From contig NZ_FOTC01000001.1 of NCBI RefSeq assembly GCF_900114455.1, positions 1,592,962-1,656,961 on the forward strand: DNA of 64,000 nucleotides. Direction: 5' to 3'. This document shows positions 25,840 to 34,718 of the stretch, in pieces. The notes under the pieces were generated by a model, which made no database searches, was not told where the DNA came from, and worked only from the letters and a program-made list of their open reading frames with translations. The position numbers and the translations under genes were made by a program. Positions within the stretch are counted from its first letter, which is position 1, and each line of letters starts with the position of its first letter. The stretch comes from Halogranum rubrum (GTDB taxonomy: Archaea > Halobacteriota > Halobacteria > Halobacteriales > Haloferacaceae).

Positions 25840-25945
25840 ACGGCGGTTACGGCCGCTTCTCGGCCCCTTCAGGGGACTGTTTTCGCGTGAAACGTCCCGA
25901 AACCGACGGGAAACAGCGTCTCTCACGCGGTTATTCGTGTTTTAT
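25840..25945 (+). ncRNA. candidate structured RNA with three stem-loops
   Basis: Three consecutive stems on the plus strand: GCGG/CCGC (25843-25846 with 25853-25856), CCCCT/AGGGG (25864-25868 with 25871-25875), and a long nested hairpin. In the last, CGCGTGA at 25884-25890 pairs with TCACGCG at 25923-25929 and CCCG/CGGG pairs inside. A T-rich tail (25930-25945) follows, and an AT-rich box (gattaat, 25814-25820) lies about 25 nt upstream. No reading frame fits. It may be a small RNA, or the regulatory region of the divergent genes at 25724 and 26096. Confidence 0.45.
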
Positions 25946-26095
25946 TGATGATAAATGGCTGCGCGGCCGACCGTAGAGTCTCGTCGACTACATCACTGTG
26001 GCGCTAAAAGAGGAGACCGGAGTCGTGACAACAGAAGTATAAGAGAGGCCACAGAGGCTCCGAACTGCTTTGTCGCTTCCACACGTCTCAGTGCT

Positions 26096-26557
26096 ATGGC
26101 CCACTCGAAGACAGACCTGTCGTTCCGCGAACGATACGGGGAGACGTACTGGAACCGGCAGGCGAACCCGAACAGCGGCCTCACACGACTTGCGACGGGG
26201 CCGCTGCTCATGTACGCACTCTACCGACGGAGTTGGCGACTGGCCGCGGCGACGGTCGTGTTCTCGCTTCTGAACCCGCTCCTCTTCTCAGAGCGGACAG
26301 AAGACAGTGACAGTTGGTTCACTCGTGCGTCCAGAGCCTCCGAAGCCGAAATCGGAGACGGCGTCCCGGTGTTCAGTGGTGAGTGGCCTGCCGTCCTCAA
26401 CGTCCTGAATCTTCCAGTGTTCCTGTACGCGCTCTACTCGGCACTCGCACAGCGACCCGCGAGAACGGCGACGGCGACGGCGCTGTTCGTGGGGTTGAAG
26501 CTCTGGTATCTGAACGAGTTGGTGACGGACTACGACGAGCGGAAAGCAGCAGAGTGA
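26096..26557 (+). CDS. DUF6653 family membrane protein
   Basis: A 153-residue protein with three hydrophobic segments: about 33-60 (TGPLLMYALYRRSWRLAAA), 97-115 (LNVLNLPVFLYALYSAL) and 122-140. It opens with a soluble stretch containing SFRERYGETYWNRQANPNSG, which matches DUF6653, a haloarchaeal family of unknown function. The ATG at 26096 follows a promoter region; a longer upstream frame overlaps a structured noncoding element and is rejected. Its stop is 10 bp from the convergent sufB end. Confidence 0.7.
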   Translation: MAHSKTDLSFRERYGETYWNRQANPNSGLTRLATGPLLMYALYRRSWRLAAATVVFSLLNPLLFSERTEDSDSWFTRASRASEAEIGDGVPVFSGEWPAVLNVLNLPVFLYALYSALAQRPARTATATALFVGLKLWYLNELVTDYDERKAAE

Positions 26558-26566
26558 GGCCCCGAA

Positions 26567-28027
26567 TCAGCCGAGACTGCCCTCCATCTCCAGTTCGACC
26601 AGTCGGTTGAGTTCCACCGCGTACTCGATGGGTAACTCGCTCGTGATGGGTTCGATGAATCCCGAGACGATGAGCTGTTTCGCGGCGTCGTCGCTCAGCC
26701 CGCGAGATTGGAGGTAGAAGATGTCGTCGTCGCCGATCTTCCCCACCGTCGCTTCGTGAGCGACGTCGACTCGACTCTCGTGAATCTCGATGTGCGGCAT
26801 CGTATCGGAGGTGGACGCGTTGTCGAACATGAGCGCGTCACACTCGACGGCGCAGGCGGCGTTCGTCGCGCCGTGGCCGATGCGGACGAGTCCACGGTAG
26901 TTCGTCCGGCCGCCACCCTTGCTGATACTCTTGGAGACGATGGTGGACTTCGTGTCGGGCGCGTTGTGGTAGACTTTGGCGCCGGTGTCGATGTTCTGCC
27001 CCTCGCTGGCGAAGGCGATAGTGATGTGGTTGTCCGACGCGCCGCGCCCGTTGAGGATAGTCGCCGGGTAGAGCATCGTCACCTTCGAACCCATGCTGCC
27101 GGAGACCCACTCCATACGCCCGCGTTTACCGACGATAGCGCGCTTGGTGTTGAGGTTGTAGGTGTTCTTCGACCAGTTTTGCACCGTGGAGTACTGGACG
27201 TGCGCGTCCTCCTTCACGAACACCTCGACTGCGCCGGAGTGGAGGTTGAAGACGCTGTACTTCGGTGCTGAACAGCCCTCGATGTAGTGGACTTCACTCC
27301 CCTTCTCGGCGATGATGAGCGTGTGCTCGAACTGGCCCATTCCGGCAGAGTTCATCCGGAAGTACGCCTGTACGGGCATATCGACGGAGACGCCTTCGGG
27401 GACGTAGACGAACGACCCACCGGACCAGATGGCTCCGTGCAGGGCGGCGAACTTGTTGTCGCTCGGCGGAACGCACTTCGTCATGAAGTACTCCTCGACC
27501 AACTCGGGGTGTTTCTGGACGGCTTCGTCCATGTTGCAGAAGACGACGCCCTTCTCCTCCCACTCTTCGCGCATGTTCTGATAGACGATTTCGGACTCGT
27601 ACTGCGCGCCGACGCCGGAGAGCGAGTTGCGCTCTGCCTCCGGGATACCGAGTTTGTCGAACGTGTCGCGAATCTCCTCGGGTAAGTCGTTCCAGTCGCG
27701 GACGCCGCCGCGCGTCTCGACGTCGGGGCGGATGTACGGGACGATGGCGTCGACGTCGACTTCCGAGAGGTCCGGTTGCCCGGGCCACCCAGTCGGCATC
27801 GGCATCTGCTGGTACAGTTTCAGTGCGCGCAGACGGCGCTGGAGCATCCACTCGGGTTCACCTTTGTCAGCCGAGATGACGCGAACCGTCTCCTCGTTCA
27901 GCCCCTTCTCGGCTTGAAACGCCGACTTCTGGGCCATCTTGAAGTCGAACCGCGACTGCGAGTCTGTGGTGCGGAAATGTTCTTCAGCCGTGGTCAGTTC
28001 TCGCTTCTGTGGCTCTTCACTACTCAT
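26567..28027 (-). CDS. sufB: Fe-S cluster assembly protein SufB
   Basis: A 486-residue SufB, the scaffold of the SUF Fe-S cluster assembly complex, at the expected length. Diagnostic segments are GVVFCNMDEAVQKHPELV, the core beta-helix stretch SEVHYIEGCSAPKYS, and GHGATNAACAVECDALMFDN toward the C-terminus, including conserved Cys and Glu positions. Normally sufB sits with sufC and sufD; here neither is adjacent (neighbours are a DUF6653 gene and a DUF1508 gene). It may be transcribed apart from sufCD or be a second copy. Confidence 0.93.
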   Translation of the reverse strand: MSSEEPQKRELTTAEEHFRTTDSQSRFDFKMAQKSAFQAEKGLNEETVRVISADKGEPEWMLQRRLRALKLYQQMPMPTGWPGQPDLSEVDVDAIVPYIRPDVETRGGVRDWNDLPEEIRDTFDKLGIPEAERNSLSGVGAQYESEIVYQNMREEWEEKGVVFCNMDEAVQKHPELVEEYFMTKCVPPSDNKFAALHGAIWSGGSFVYVPEGVSVDMPVQAYFRMNSAGMGQFEHTLIIAEKGSEVHYIEGCSAPKYSVFNLHSGAVEVFVKEDAHVQYSTVQNWSKNTYNLNTKRAIVGKRGRMEWVSGSMGSKVTMLYPATILNGRGASDNHITIAFASEGQNIDTGAKVYHNAPDTKSTIVSKSISKGGGRTNYRGLVRIGHGATNAACAVECDALMFDNASTSDTMPHIEIHESRVDVAHEATVGKIGDDDIFYLQSRGLSDDAAKQLIVSGFIEPITSELPIEYAVELNRLVELEMEGSLG

Positions 28028-28110
28028 AACAGCTGAGTATGGGCTTCGAGGCGATATGAGGCTGTCTGCGGCCGTTTCAGAGAACCGGCACGATGGGTTC
28101 GAGCGACTAG

Positions 28111-28120
28111 GGTTTATACC
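28111..28120 (+). promoter_or_regulatory. TATA box of the DUF1508 gene
   Basis: ggtttatacc (partly palindromic) lies about 25 nt before the ATG at 28143, the standard distance for a leaderless haloarchaeal transcript. Confidence 0.6.
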
Positions 28121-28142
28121 CGGAGAACACCTATCTCACGGC

Positions 28143-28337
28143 ATGACAGCGACGTTCGAACTCTACGTAGATACGCAGGGCGAACACCGGTGGCGTCTGG
28201 TGCACGCGAACGGCAACATCATCGCGTCGAGCGGCGAGGGGTACGCCTCCAAACAGAAGGCGAAACAGGGAATCCAGAGCGTCAAGACGAACGCCCCGGA
28301 CGCCGACGTCGTAGAAACGATGGGGACGACGCGCTGA
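28143..28337 (+). CDS. DUF1508 / YegP-like small protein (HVO_2922 type)
   Basis: A 64-residue protein with the YegP/DUF1508 pattern: FELYVDTQGEHRWRLVHANG, then IIASSGEGYASKQKAKQGI. A beta-beta-beta-alpha fold dimer is known for the family, and a Haloferax homologue (HVO_2922) has been studied structurally. Function is unknown, though a link to stress or damage responses has been suggested for bacterial members. Single gene with its own promoter. Confidence 0.85.
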   Translation: MTATFELYVDTQGEHRWRLVHANGNIIASSGEGYASKQKAKQGIQSVKTNAPDADVVETMGTTR

Positions 28338-28442
28338 ACGTCGAGTTGGGTTGCAATCGCCGGCGAGACGGAGACAGAGTCGACTGTGCGGGTGGCTCGC
28401 CTTTACAAGGGTTTTTCCGCGACGGGTCCGTATCCGGGTGTG

Positions 28443-28490
28443 ATGACTGACAGCGTTTCGTCACCGACTGGACGGGAGGACGAGCGATGA
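28443..28490 (+). CDS. 15-residue leader ORF overlapping psmA2 start
   Basis: ATG at 28443 opens MTDSVSSPTGREDER and ends with TGA at 28488-28490, overlapping the ATG of the proteasome gene at 28487-28489 (ATGA). A TATA-like ctttacaagg at 28401-28410 places transcription start just before it. The Shine-Dalgarno-like ggagga (28475-28480) lies inside this frame. It could couple translation of psmA2 to a leader; it is too short to call with confidence. Confidence 0.35.
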   Translation: MTDSVSSPTGREDER

Positions 28491-29221
28491 ACCGGAACGA
28501 CCAGCAGGCCTACGACCGGGGAACGTCGCTGTACTCCCCCGACGGGCGAATCTACCAGGTGGAGTACGCCCGTGAAGCCGTCAAGCGCGGCGCACCGAGC
28601 GTCGGCGTTCGGACTCCAGACGGCGTCGTCCTCGCCGCACAGAGTCGCGCCGGGTCGTCGCTGATGGTCCAAGAGAGTATCGAGAAACTCCACAAACTCG
28701 ACGACCACGTCGGCGCCGCGAGTGCCGGACACGTCGCCGACGCGCGCAAGCTCGTCGACTTCGCTCGCCGCGAGTCACAGACGAACCGCCTGCGCTACGG
28801 CGAACCCATCGGTATCGAGACGCTGACGAAGGAGATTACCGACCTCATCCAGGAGAACACCCAGCGCGGTGGCACCCGCCCGTACGGTGCGGCGCTCCTC
28901 ATCGGCGGTATCGACAGCACCGGTCCGCGTCTCTTCGGAACCGACCCCTCGGGGACGCCCCACGAGTGGAAGGCCGTCGCCATCGGCGGCGGACGCGAGA
29001 CCATCCAGGGCCACCTCGAAGAGGAGTACCGTCCGGACCTCGATCTCGACGCCGGTGTCGAACTCGCCGTCAACGCGCTTCTGACCGAACTCGAAGAAGT
29101 CGAAGCCGCCGACCTGAGTGTCGCCGTCGTCTCCGAGGACGGCTACCGCGACCTGACGGTCGACGAAGTCGACGAACATCTCGACGAGCGCGCGACGAGC
29201 GACGGCGAAGAAGACGAGTAG
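28487..29221 (+). CDS. psmA: archaeal proteasome alpha subunit (alpha2 type)
   Basis: A 244-residue alpha subunit forming the outer rings and gate of the 20S proteasome. The N-terminus DRGTSLYSPDGRIYQVEYAREAVKRGA is the alpha signature, and GHVADARKLVDFARRESQ and DPSGTPHEWKAVAIG are conserved. The start MNRNDQQAYDRGTSL is closer to the Haloferax alpha2 protein than to alpha1, so this is probably the minor isoform that allows mixed or alternative proteasomes. A ggagga sits 7 nt before the ATG. The PAC2-type gene at 33987 is a possible functional partner. Confidence 0.9.
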   Translation: MNRNDQQAYDRGTSLYSPDGRIYQVEYAREAVKRGAPSVGVRTPDGVVLAAQSRAGSSLMVQESIEKLHKLDDHVGAASAGHVADARKLVDFARRESQTNRLRYGEPIGIETLTKEITDLIQENTQRGGTRPYGAALLIGGIDSTGPRLFGTDPSGTPHEWKAVAIGGGRETIQGHLEEEYRPDLDLDAGVELAVNALLTELEEVEAADLSVAVVSEDGYRDLTVDEVDEHLDERATSDGEEDE

Positions 29222-29226
29222 TCTTC

Positions 29227-30057
29227 GTGCCGGTCGACGACTCTCGCAGCGCTTCTCACCTCACGGCGACACTTCGCCGAATCACGACGTTTCCGGTGAA
29301 ATCACTCGACGCCCAGACGGTCGAGTCCGTCGAACTCGTCGCGAACGGCGGACTCGCGGGCGACCGAGAGTTCGCATTGTTCGACACCGACGGCGAGTAC
29401 GTCAACGGCAAGCGCACCCGACAAATTCACCGCCTCCGGTCGACGGTCGACCGCGAGACCGGCACGATTACGCTTCGGACACCGGAGCACGACGCCGTGA
29501 CCACCGCACTCGACGCCGACGACGAGACACTCACCGACTGGCTCTCTGCGTTCTTCGGCGAACCCGTCGCCCTCCGACGCAACAGTGCAGGTGGATTCCC
29601 CGACGACACGACGGCGTCCGGACCGACGCTCGTCAGTACGGCCACGATTCGCGAACTCGCCTCGTGGTACGACGGTATCGACGAAGACGGGATGCGCCGC
29701 CGTCTGCGGGCGAACCTCGAAGTCGACGGCGTCCCCGCGTTCTGGGAAGACCACCTCTTTGCAGACCGGGACAGTCGCGTCGCGTTCACCGTCGGCGACG
29801 TCGGTTTCGAGGGCGTCAACCCGTGTCAGCGCTGTGTCGTTCCGAGTCGTGACCCCGACACGGGCGAGGAGCACCCGAACTTCCGTGAGACGCTCGTCGA
29901 GAAGCGTCGCGAGACGATGCCCGCCTGGAGCGGCGGCGACTGGTTCGACCACCACTTCCGCGTGATGGTCAACACCGTCGTCCCCGACTCGGAGTGGGGG
30001 AAGACGCTCACCGTCGGCGACGAGGTTCGGGTCGGCGAGACTGTTCGCGACGACTGA
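29227..30057 (+). CDS. MOSC domain protein
   Basis: A 276-residue protein with an N-terminal MOSC_N beta-barrel (FPVKSLDAQTVESVELV) and a C-terminal MOSC domain containing the conserved Cys in GVNPCQRCVVPSRD. The family includes the C-terminal domain of Moco sulfurase and the mARC amidoxime-reducing proteins, so it may carry Moco or a persulfide on Cys. The start GTG at 29227 is 5 bp after the psmA stop, so it is in the same transcript. It need not be linked to the molybdenum island 8 kb away. Confidence 0.85.
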   Translation: MPVDDSRSASHLTATLRRITTFPVKSLDAQTVESVELVANGGLAGDREFALFDTDGEYVNGKRTRQIHRLRSTVDRETGTITLRTPEHDAVTTALDADDETLTDWLSAFFGEPVALRRNSAGGFPDDTTASGPTLVSTATIRELASWYDGIDEDGMRRRLRANLEVDGVPAFWEDHLFADRDSRVAFTVGDVGFEGVNPCQRCVVPSRDPDTGEEHPNFRETLVEKRRETMPAWSGGDWFDHHFRVMVNTVVPDSEWGKTLTVGDEVRVGETVRDD

Positions 30058-30111
30058 GGAGGACAGCAACGGCGACAAGGCTGATTAGTGCGCCGCCGGT
30101 ATCAGCGGACG

Positions 30112-31380
30112 ATGGGCGACTTCTTCGGATTCTATCGCGACTACGCGCAGACGGGCGTCCACGCGGCGAGCACCGCCGCTCTCACCGCGTTCGGACTACT
30201 CATGCGTTACCACGAAGGGTTCGCAGTGGTAGCGATACTCGCGTACCTCGCTCCGCTGGCGTACCGCTACCGCCAGTATCGGAAGAGCGACGGTGTCGAC
30301 GAATCCGGCGAGTTACGTGAATCCGACGAACACGACGAATCTGGCCAACCTGGCGAACACGACGAACACGACGACTCTGACGAGCGACGAGTGACCGCCG
30401 AGGAGCAGCGTCCGTCCGGTGGACAGACCGAAGACGAAGGAAAGCGAGAGCAAACGGGGTCCGCGCACGACGACCCGGCGGAGTGGGGAGAAAGCCCCGC
30501 CGAGACGACGGCCGACCTGTACGACGTCGTCGGCGTACCGGCCGCCGGAGAGAACGTCTCGGCCTACGCAGTCGGTGCAGGTGGCCTCGTCCTCCGGCAT
30601 GGGCCAGAGCAGTGGGAACCAGTCCTCGAAGACGGGCCGGGTGCGGCGGGTAACGCCCTCCGCGGCGTCGACGCGACGAGTGACGGCGACGGCGTCTGGG
30701 TTACAGGTGACGGCGGGTCACTCGGCCGTCTCGACACCGAGACGGGACGGCACACGGACCACACCGCGCCGGGCGGCGACACCAGCAACACGACCGATAT
30801 CGCCGTCGCGGGGCCGGACGGGGCAGAGACGCTCTTCGTCGCCGATGGTTCCGGGCAGGTTCGCCGTGGGCAGTACGACGGCGAGACGGTCCGGTGGAGC
30901 GACCCCGTGAAACCGGGAAGCGGGTCGAGTCTGTCTGCCGTCGAAGCGGTCGACTGGGGCGGAGACGAAGACGAGCATGCCAGTTGGGTGTACGCCGTCG
31001 ACACGAACGGTGGCGTGTTTCGGTCGTCGACGGGTGACGAGTGGGAGTCGGTCGGTATCGACGGCGCGAGTGCACTGACGGACGTGGCGGTCGGAGATAG
31101 CGACGAACTCTTCGTCACGAGCGACGACGGGACGCTCTCGCGCTACGACGGCGCGGTGTGGACGCCCGTGGAGACGGCCGAGAGTTCGCTCCGAGGTATC
31201 GCCGTCGGCGAGAACGTCGGTGTCGCCGTCGGCGACGACGGGACGGTTCTCGAAGCAGAAGGGAGACACTGGACCCGTCGAGAGACGTTCAGTGCAGAGT
31301 CGCTGGCCGCGAGCACCGTCGCGGTCGAACACCTGTTTGCGGTCGGTGAGGCGGGGACGATACTGGAACGAGGGCGGTGA
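30112..31380 (+). CDS. membrane-anchored beta-propeller-like protein
   Basis: A 422-residue protein: a short N-terminal cytoplasmic piece, two hydrophobic helices (about 14-45), an acidic linker of about 60 residues (many D/E/H repeats like DEHDESGQPGEHDEHD), then a domain of repeated blades. Each blade reads roughly VAVGDxxELFVTSDDGTLSRYDG, with several copies of a GDDGT turn, suggesting a YVTN/WD-like or photosystem-repair HCF136-like propeller. The ligand is unknown. Confidence 0.7.
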   Translation: MGDFFGFYRDYAQTGVHAASTAALTAFGLLMRYHEGFAVVAILAYLAPLAYRYRQYRKSDGVDESGELRESDEHDESGQPGEHDEHDDSDERRVTAEEQRPSGGQTEDEGKREQTGSAHDDPAEWGESPAETTADLYDVVGVPAAGENVSAYAVGAGGLVLRHGPEQWEPVLEDGPGAAGNALRGVDATSDGDGVWVTGDGGSLGRLDTETGRHTDHTAPGGDTSNTTDIAVAGPDGAETLFVADGSGQVRRGQYDGETVRWSDPVKPGSGSSLSAVEAVDWGGDEDEHASWVYAVDTNGGVFRSSTGDEWESVGIDGASALTDVAVGDSDELFVTSDDGTLSRYDGAVWTPVETAESSLRGIAVGENVGVAVGDDGTVLEAEGRHWTRRETFSAESLAASTVAVEHLFAVGEAGTILERGR

Positions 31381-31388
31381 GGTCCGAC

Positions 31389-32126
31389 TCACCACTCGGA
31401 GAACTTGTCGCGGCGGTAGAGGTCGAGTTCGCTCACCGTCGAACGCTCCTGTTTCGCACAGAAACAGATGGCGTCGGCTATCTCGCTCGGTTCGGTCACC
31501 TCGCCGGGGTCGAACCGGTCTTCGAACGACTCGCCGTAGATGTCTCCGAACTCGGTTCGGACCTCCGAGGGGTTGACGACGGAGACGCCTACGCCTTCGT
31601 CGCCGACGTCCGCCTCGACGCTGTGGGCGAACCCGCGAACCCACCACTTGGTGGCCGCGTACACCGGATTGAACGACCGGGGGTACTGCCCGGCGAAACT
31701 CCCGACGAAGACGAGGTTACCCGACGACTTTTTCAGGTGTGGCAGTACCGCGCGGGTGACGAAGAACACGCCGTCGACGTTGGTGTCGGTCATCACCCGG
31801 TACTCGTCTGTGGTCATGTCTTCGACGCTCGACCCGCGGGCGAGTCCGGCGTTGTTGACGACGACGTCGATGCCGTCGAACGCACCGACCGCTCGCTCGA
31901 CGGCGGCGTCGACGGCCAGTTCGTCGCGCACGTCTGTCGGAACGACCAGTGTCTCGACGTCGTGGGCGGCCTCCACGTCGTCGGCGATCTCTTCCAGTCG
32001 CTCTTCGCGGCGAGCGAGAAGGACGACGGCCGCGCCTTCACGAGCGAGTGCGTGACTCGTCGCTTCGCCGATGCCCGAACTGGCACCGGTGACCAGTGCA
32101 ATCTCACCGTCGAGTGTGTCTCCCAT
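31389..32126 (-). CDS. short-chain dehydrogenase/reductase
   Basis: A 245-residue NAD(P)-dependent SDR with all classic motifs: TGASSGIGEA (cofactor site, about residues 14-23), NNAG (about 90), catalytic Ser in VGSFAG, and YAATK catalytic Tyr/Lys (about 155-159). The ...RFDPGEVTEPSEIADAICFCA tail is typical of the SDR family 1 group. Arg after the second beta-strand (ARREERL) favours NADP. Substrate unknown. Starts at ATG 32126, divergent from the amidohydrolase. Confidence 0.92.
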   Translation of the reverse strand: MGDTLDGEIALVTGASSGIGEATSHALAREGAAVVLLARREERLEEIADDVEAAHDVETLVVPTDVRDELAVDAAVERAVGAFDGIDVVVNNAGLARGSSVEDMTTDEYRVMTDTNVDGVFFVTRAVLPHLKKSSGNLVFVGSFAGQYPRSFNPVYAATKWWVRGFAHSVEADVGDEGVGVSVVNPSEVRTEFGDIYGESFEDRFDPGEVTEPSEIADAICFCAKQERSTVSELDLYRRDKFSEW

Positions 32127-32210
32127 GTGTGATACTCTATTGCAAGCCACCTGACCGTTTCCCCTGCCGAATCCCCTGTCTTTAGGTCGGAAGGTGTGAA
32201 CACACACCTC

Positions 32211-33371
32211 ATGCACGTATTCAGAGGCGGGCACGTCGTCGACGTCGACGGCGTCCGTGAAGCCGACGTCGCCATCGAAGACGGTCGAATCGTCGCCGTC
32301 GGCGACGTCGAAGCGGGAGGCGAGAGCGACACCGAGACGGACGTCTCGGGGCAGTTCGTCGCACCCGGACTCGTCGACGCCCACGTTCATCTGATGATGG
32401 ACGGGCGACCCGACATCGCCACTACCCGAGGAGACAGCGAGTCGACCGCCGCCTACCGCGCGGCAGCGAACTTGCAGGCCGCCCTCGACGCGGGCGTGAC
32501 GACGGTCCGGGACCTCGGCGCACGCGACACACTCGCGCTCGACGCCGCGAGAGCGGTCGAGTCGGGCGTCTTAGAGGGGCCGAGAGTGCTCGCCTCGGGG
32601 CAGAACGTCGTGATGACCGGTGGTCACGGCCACTGGTTCGGACGCGAGGCAGACGGACCAACGGAAGTTCGAAAGGCGGCGCGTGAGCAACTGAAACGCG
32701 GCGCAGACGTCGTCAAGTGTATGGCGACCGGTGGCGTGCTCACCGAGGGTGCGAAGACCGGGTTGCCGGAACTCTCTCTCGACGAACTGGAGGCGCTCGT
32801 CGACGCCGCGGCATCGAAAGACGTCCCGACGGCCGCACACGCTCACGGGAAAGAAGGTATCGAGAACGCCACTCGCGCGGGAATCACGAGCGTCGAGCAC
32901 GGAACGTTCATGGACCGCGAGACGGCCGAGTTGATGGCCGAGCGCGGAACCTACTGGGTGCCGACGACGGCGGCCATCGTCGGTATCCTCGAAAACGGCG
33001 TCGAAGCCGGCATCCCCGAGGAGGCAGTCGCCAAGTCCGAGGAAGCCGCCGAAGCGCACGAACAGGCCTTCGAGTACGCACTCGACGCGGGTGTCTCCAT
33101 CGCGATGGGAACCGACGCCGGAACGCCGTTCAACTTCTTCGCCGACATCCCGCAGGAACTAGAACTCCTCGTCGACCGGGGCCTCACACCTGAGCACGCG
33201 CTCGAAGCGGCGACGGTCAACGCGGCCGACCTCCTCGGTCTCGACGACGTCGGGAAGGTCGAAGAAGGCTATCGAGCGGACCTCGTCGTCCTCGCAGAGA
33301 ATCCGACGACGACCGTGAGCGCGTGGCGACATCCGACGACAGTCGTCGCCGACGGCGACGTGGTTCGCTGA
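32211..33371 (+). CDS. amidohydrolase (prolidase / imidazolonepropionase-like)
   Basis: A 386-residue metal-dependent hydrolase of the amidohydrolase superfamily. Metal-binding motifs are DAHVHLMMDG, KCMATGG with the bridging Lys, HAHG, VEHGTFM and GTDAGTPF with the catalytic Asp. It is close to the Xaa-Pro dipeptidase and organophosphate acid anhydrolase-like group (Sgx/Cc2672-like). The ATG at 32211 is preferred over a GTG 15 bp upstream; homologues begin at the HVFRGGHVVD segment. Confidence 0.88.
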   Translation: MHVFRGGHVVDVDGVREADVAIEDGRIVAVGDVEAGGESDTETDVSGQFVAPGLVDAHVHLMMDGRPDIATTRGDSESTAAYRAAANLQAALDAGVTTVRDLGARDTLALDAARAVESGVLEGPRVLASGQNVVMTGGHGHWFGREADGPTEVRKAAREQLKRGADVVKCMATGGVLTEGAKTGLPELSLDELEALVDAAASKDVPTAAHAHGKEGIENATRAGITSVEHGTFMDRETAELMAERGTYWVPTTAAIVGILENGVEAGIPEEAVAKSEEAAEAHEQAFEYALDAGVSIAMGTDAGTPFNFFADIPQELELLVDRGLTPEHALEAATVNAADLLGLDDVGKVEEGYRADLVVLAENPTTTVSAWRHPTTVVADGDVVR

Positions 33372-33389
33372 CCGAGTCGACTGCTCAGA

Positions 33390-33884
33390 TTAGGTTCCTT
33401 CCTCTGTGTCTTCGCTATCGTCATCGCCATCACCGTCGTCTCCATCGAGTGCGACGACGAGTTCGGCCGCGACGGACCGAGCGGTGGCGACGTCGCCTCC
33501 GGGTGCACTCCAGTCGAGCCGCTCGGCACGAGTGAGTTCCATCCCGACGGCGCGACAACCGTAGCCGAGTTCGGTGAGGCCGACGACCAGACGGTCGTCG
33601 ACGGCCGGTGGCGCAATCTCCGCGTGACGGTCGAGTCGACTCGACAACGGGAGCAGTCGTCGCTGAAGGCGGTCGTAGGAACGAGATTCACCGTCGTCGA
33701 GCACCTGTTGTGTCTCTCGGACGACCAGACGTGCTTCCTCGACCCAGCGACTCGCCCCGTCGGGACTATCGACCCACTTCGGCGGAGCGAGTACCGTTCC
33801 GACGACGAAGATAGCCGTCGCGACGACACCGAGGAGTGCAGCCTGAAACAGGAGTGTCAGACCGACACCGGGGTCGGGTGCCAT
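33390..33884 (-). CDS. membrane-anchored haloarchaeal protein of unknown function
   Basis: A 164-residue protein with one N-terminal hydrophobic helix (about 7-32) followed by a soluble helical domain (QVLDDGESRSYDRLQRRLLPLSSRL) and an acidic tail ending DDGDGDDDSEDTEEGT. No motif recognised. The ATG at 33884 starts the helix; the divergent gene begins about 100 bp away at 33987. Confidence 0.6.
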   Translation of the reverse strand: MAPDPGVGLTLLFQAALLGVVATAIFVVGTVLAPPKWVDSPDGASRWVEEARLVVRETQQVLDDGESRSYDRLQRRLLPLSSRLDRHAEIAPPAVDDRLVVGLTELGYGCRAVGMELTRAERLDWSAPGGDVATARSVAAELVVALDGDDGDGDDDSEDTEEGT

Positions 33885-33986
33885 GCTGTGACAGACGTCG
33901 GCGAGAGACAAAACGTCACGCACTGACAATCCCTCCTGTTGTCCAGTCAGCGAAACCGACCTATCGGTCGAGGACGTACCGACAGT

Positions 33987-34718
33987 ATGGCATCCGACGC
34001 ACCCGAAGCGGCGTTTCAGATCCGTCACAACACCGAACCGGGAACCAGTCTCATCGCGGGGTTCGCCAGTTTCGGCCTCGCCGGAGTCGTCGCCGCCGAC
34101 TTCCTCGTCGACCAACTAGCCCTCACCGAGATGGGGCACGTCGTCGCCAGTAATCTGCCGGCGTTTACGCCGTTCGAAAACGGCACGCCGCGACATCACT
34201 CACGGCTGTTTTCGCGGGACGACCTCGACATCACGGTGCTCGTCAACGAACTGTTCATCCCCGACTGGGCTGGCAACTCCTTCGCGCAGTCGATTCTCCA
34301 GTGGGGCGACGACCACGCTATCGAGGAGATTACCGTCCTCTCGGGCGTGCCGCTCTCGCACGTGAGACACGACGTGTTCTCGATTGCGACGAGCGATTAC
34401 CAGTCCACCCGACTGACCGGGAGTGGCGTCGAACCGATGGCGAGTGGGTCGCTCACCGGCGTCAACGCGGGTCTCATGGCGCGTGGTATCGACTCGCCGC
34501 TCCGGACGGGGTTGTTAGTGACGCCAGTTCACTCGCAGGTTCCGGACGTCGCGGCGGCGATTCGCCTCGTCGAGACGGTCGAACAGCTGTACGGACTCGA
34601 CATCGATTCGACGCCGCTGGAAGCGTTCGCCGCCGACGTCGACCAGTACTACCGTGACCTCGCGGCCCGCGTCGACGCCGCCGAAGAGGAACGGGTCGAC
34701 GACCGAATGTATCTGTAG
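33987..34718 (+). CDS. PAC2-family protein (proteasome assembly chaperone-like)
   Basis: A 243-residue protein of the PAC2 superfamily (PF09754). Family features are the opening SLIAGFASFGLAGVVAADFLVDQ, EITVLSGVPLSH, and GLLVTPVHSQVPDVAAAIRLVETVEQLYGLDID. Eukaryotic PAC1/PAC2 and archaeal PbaA/PbaB homologues bind proteasome alpha subunits through a C-terminal HbYX motif. This protein ends DDRMYL, only weakly like HbYX. It may thus assist the alpha2 proteasome 5 kb away, but no experiment here supports it. Confidence 0.85.
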   Translation: MASDAPEAAFQIRHNTEPGTSLIAGFASFGLAGVVAADFLVDQLALTEMGHVVASNLPAFTPFENGTPRHHSRLFSRDDLDITVLVNELFIPDWAGNSFAQSILQWGDDHAIEEITVLSGVPLSHVRHDVFSIATSDYQSTRLTGSGVEPMASGSLTGVNAGLMARGIDSPLRTGLLVTPVHSQVPDVAAAIRLVETVEQLYGLDIDSTPLEAFAADVDQYYRDLAARVDAAEEERVDDRMYL

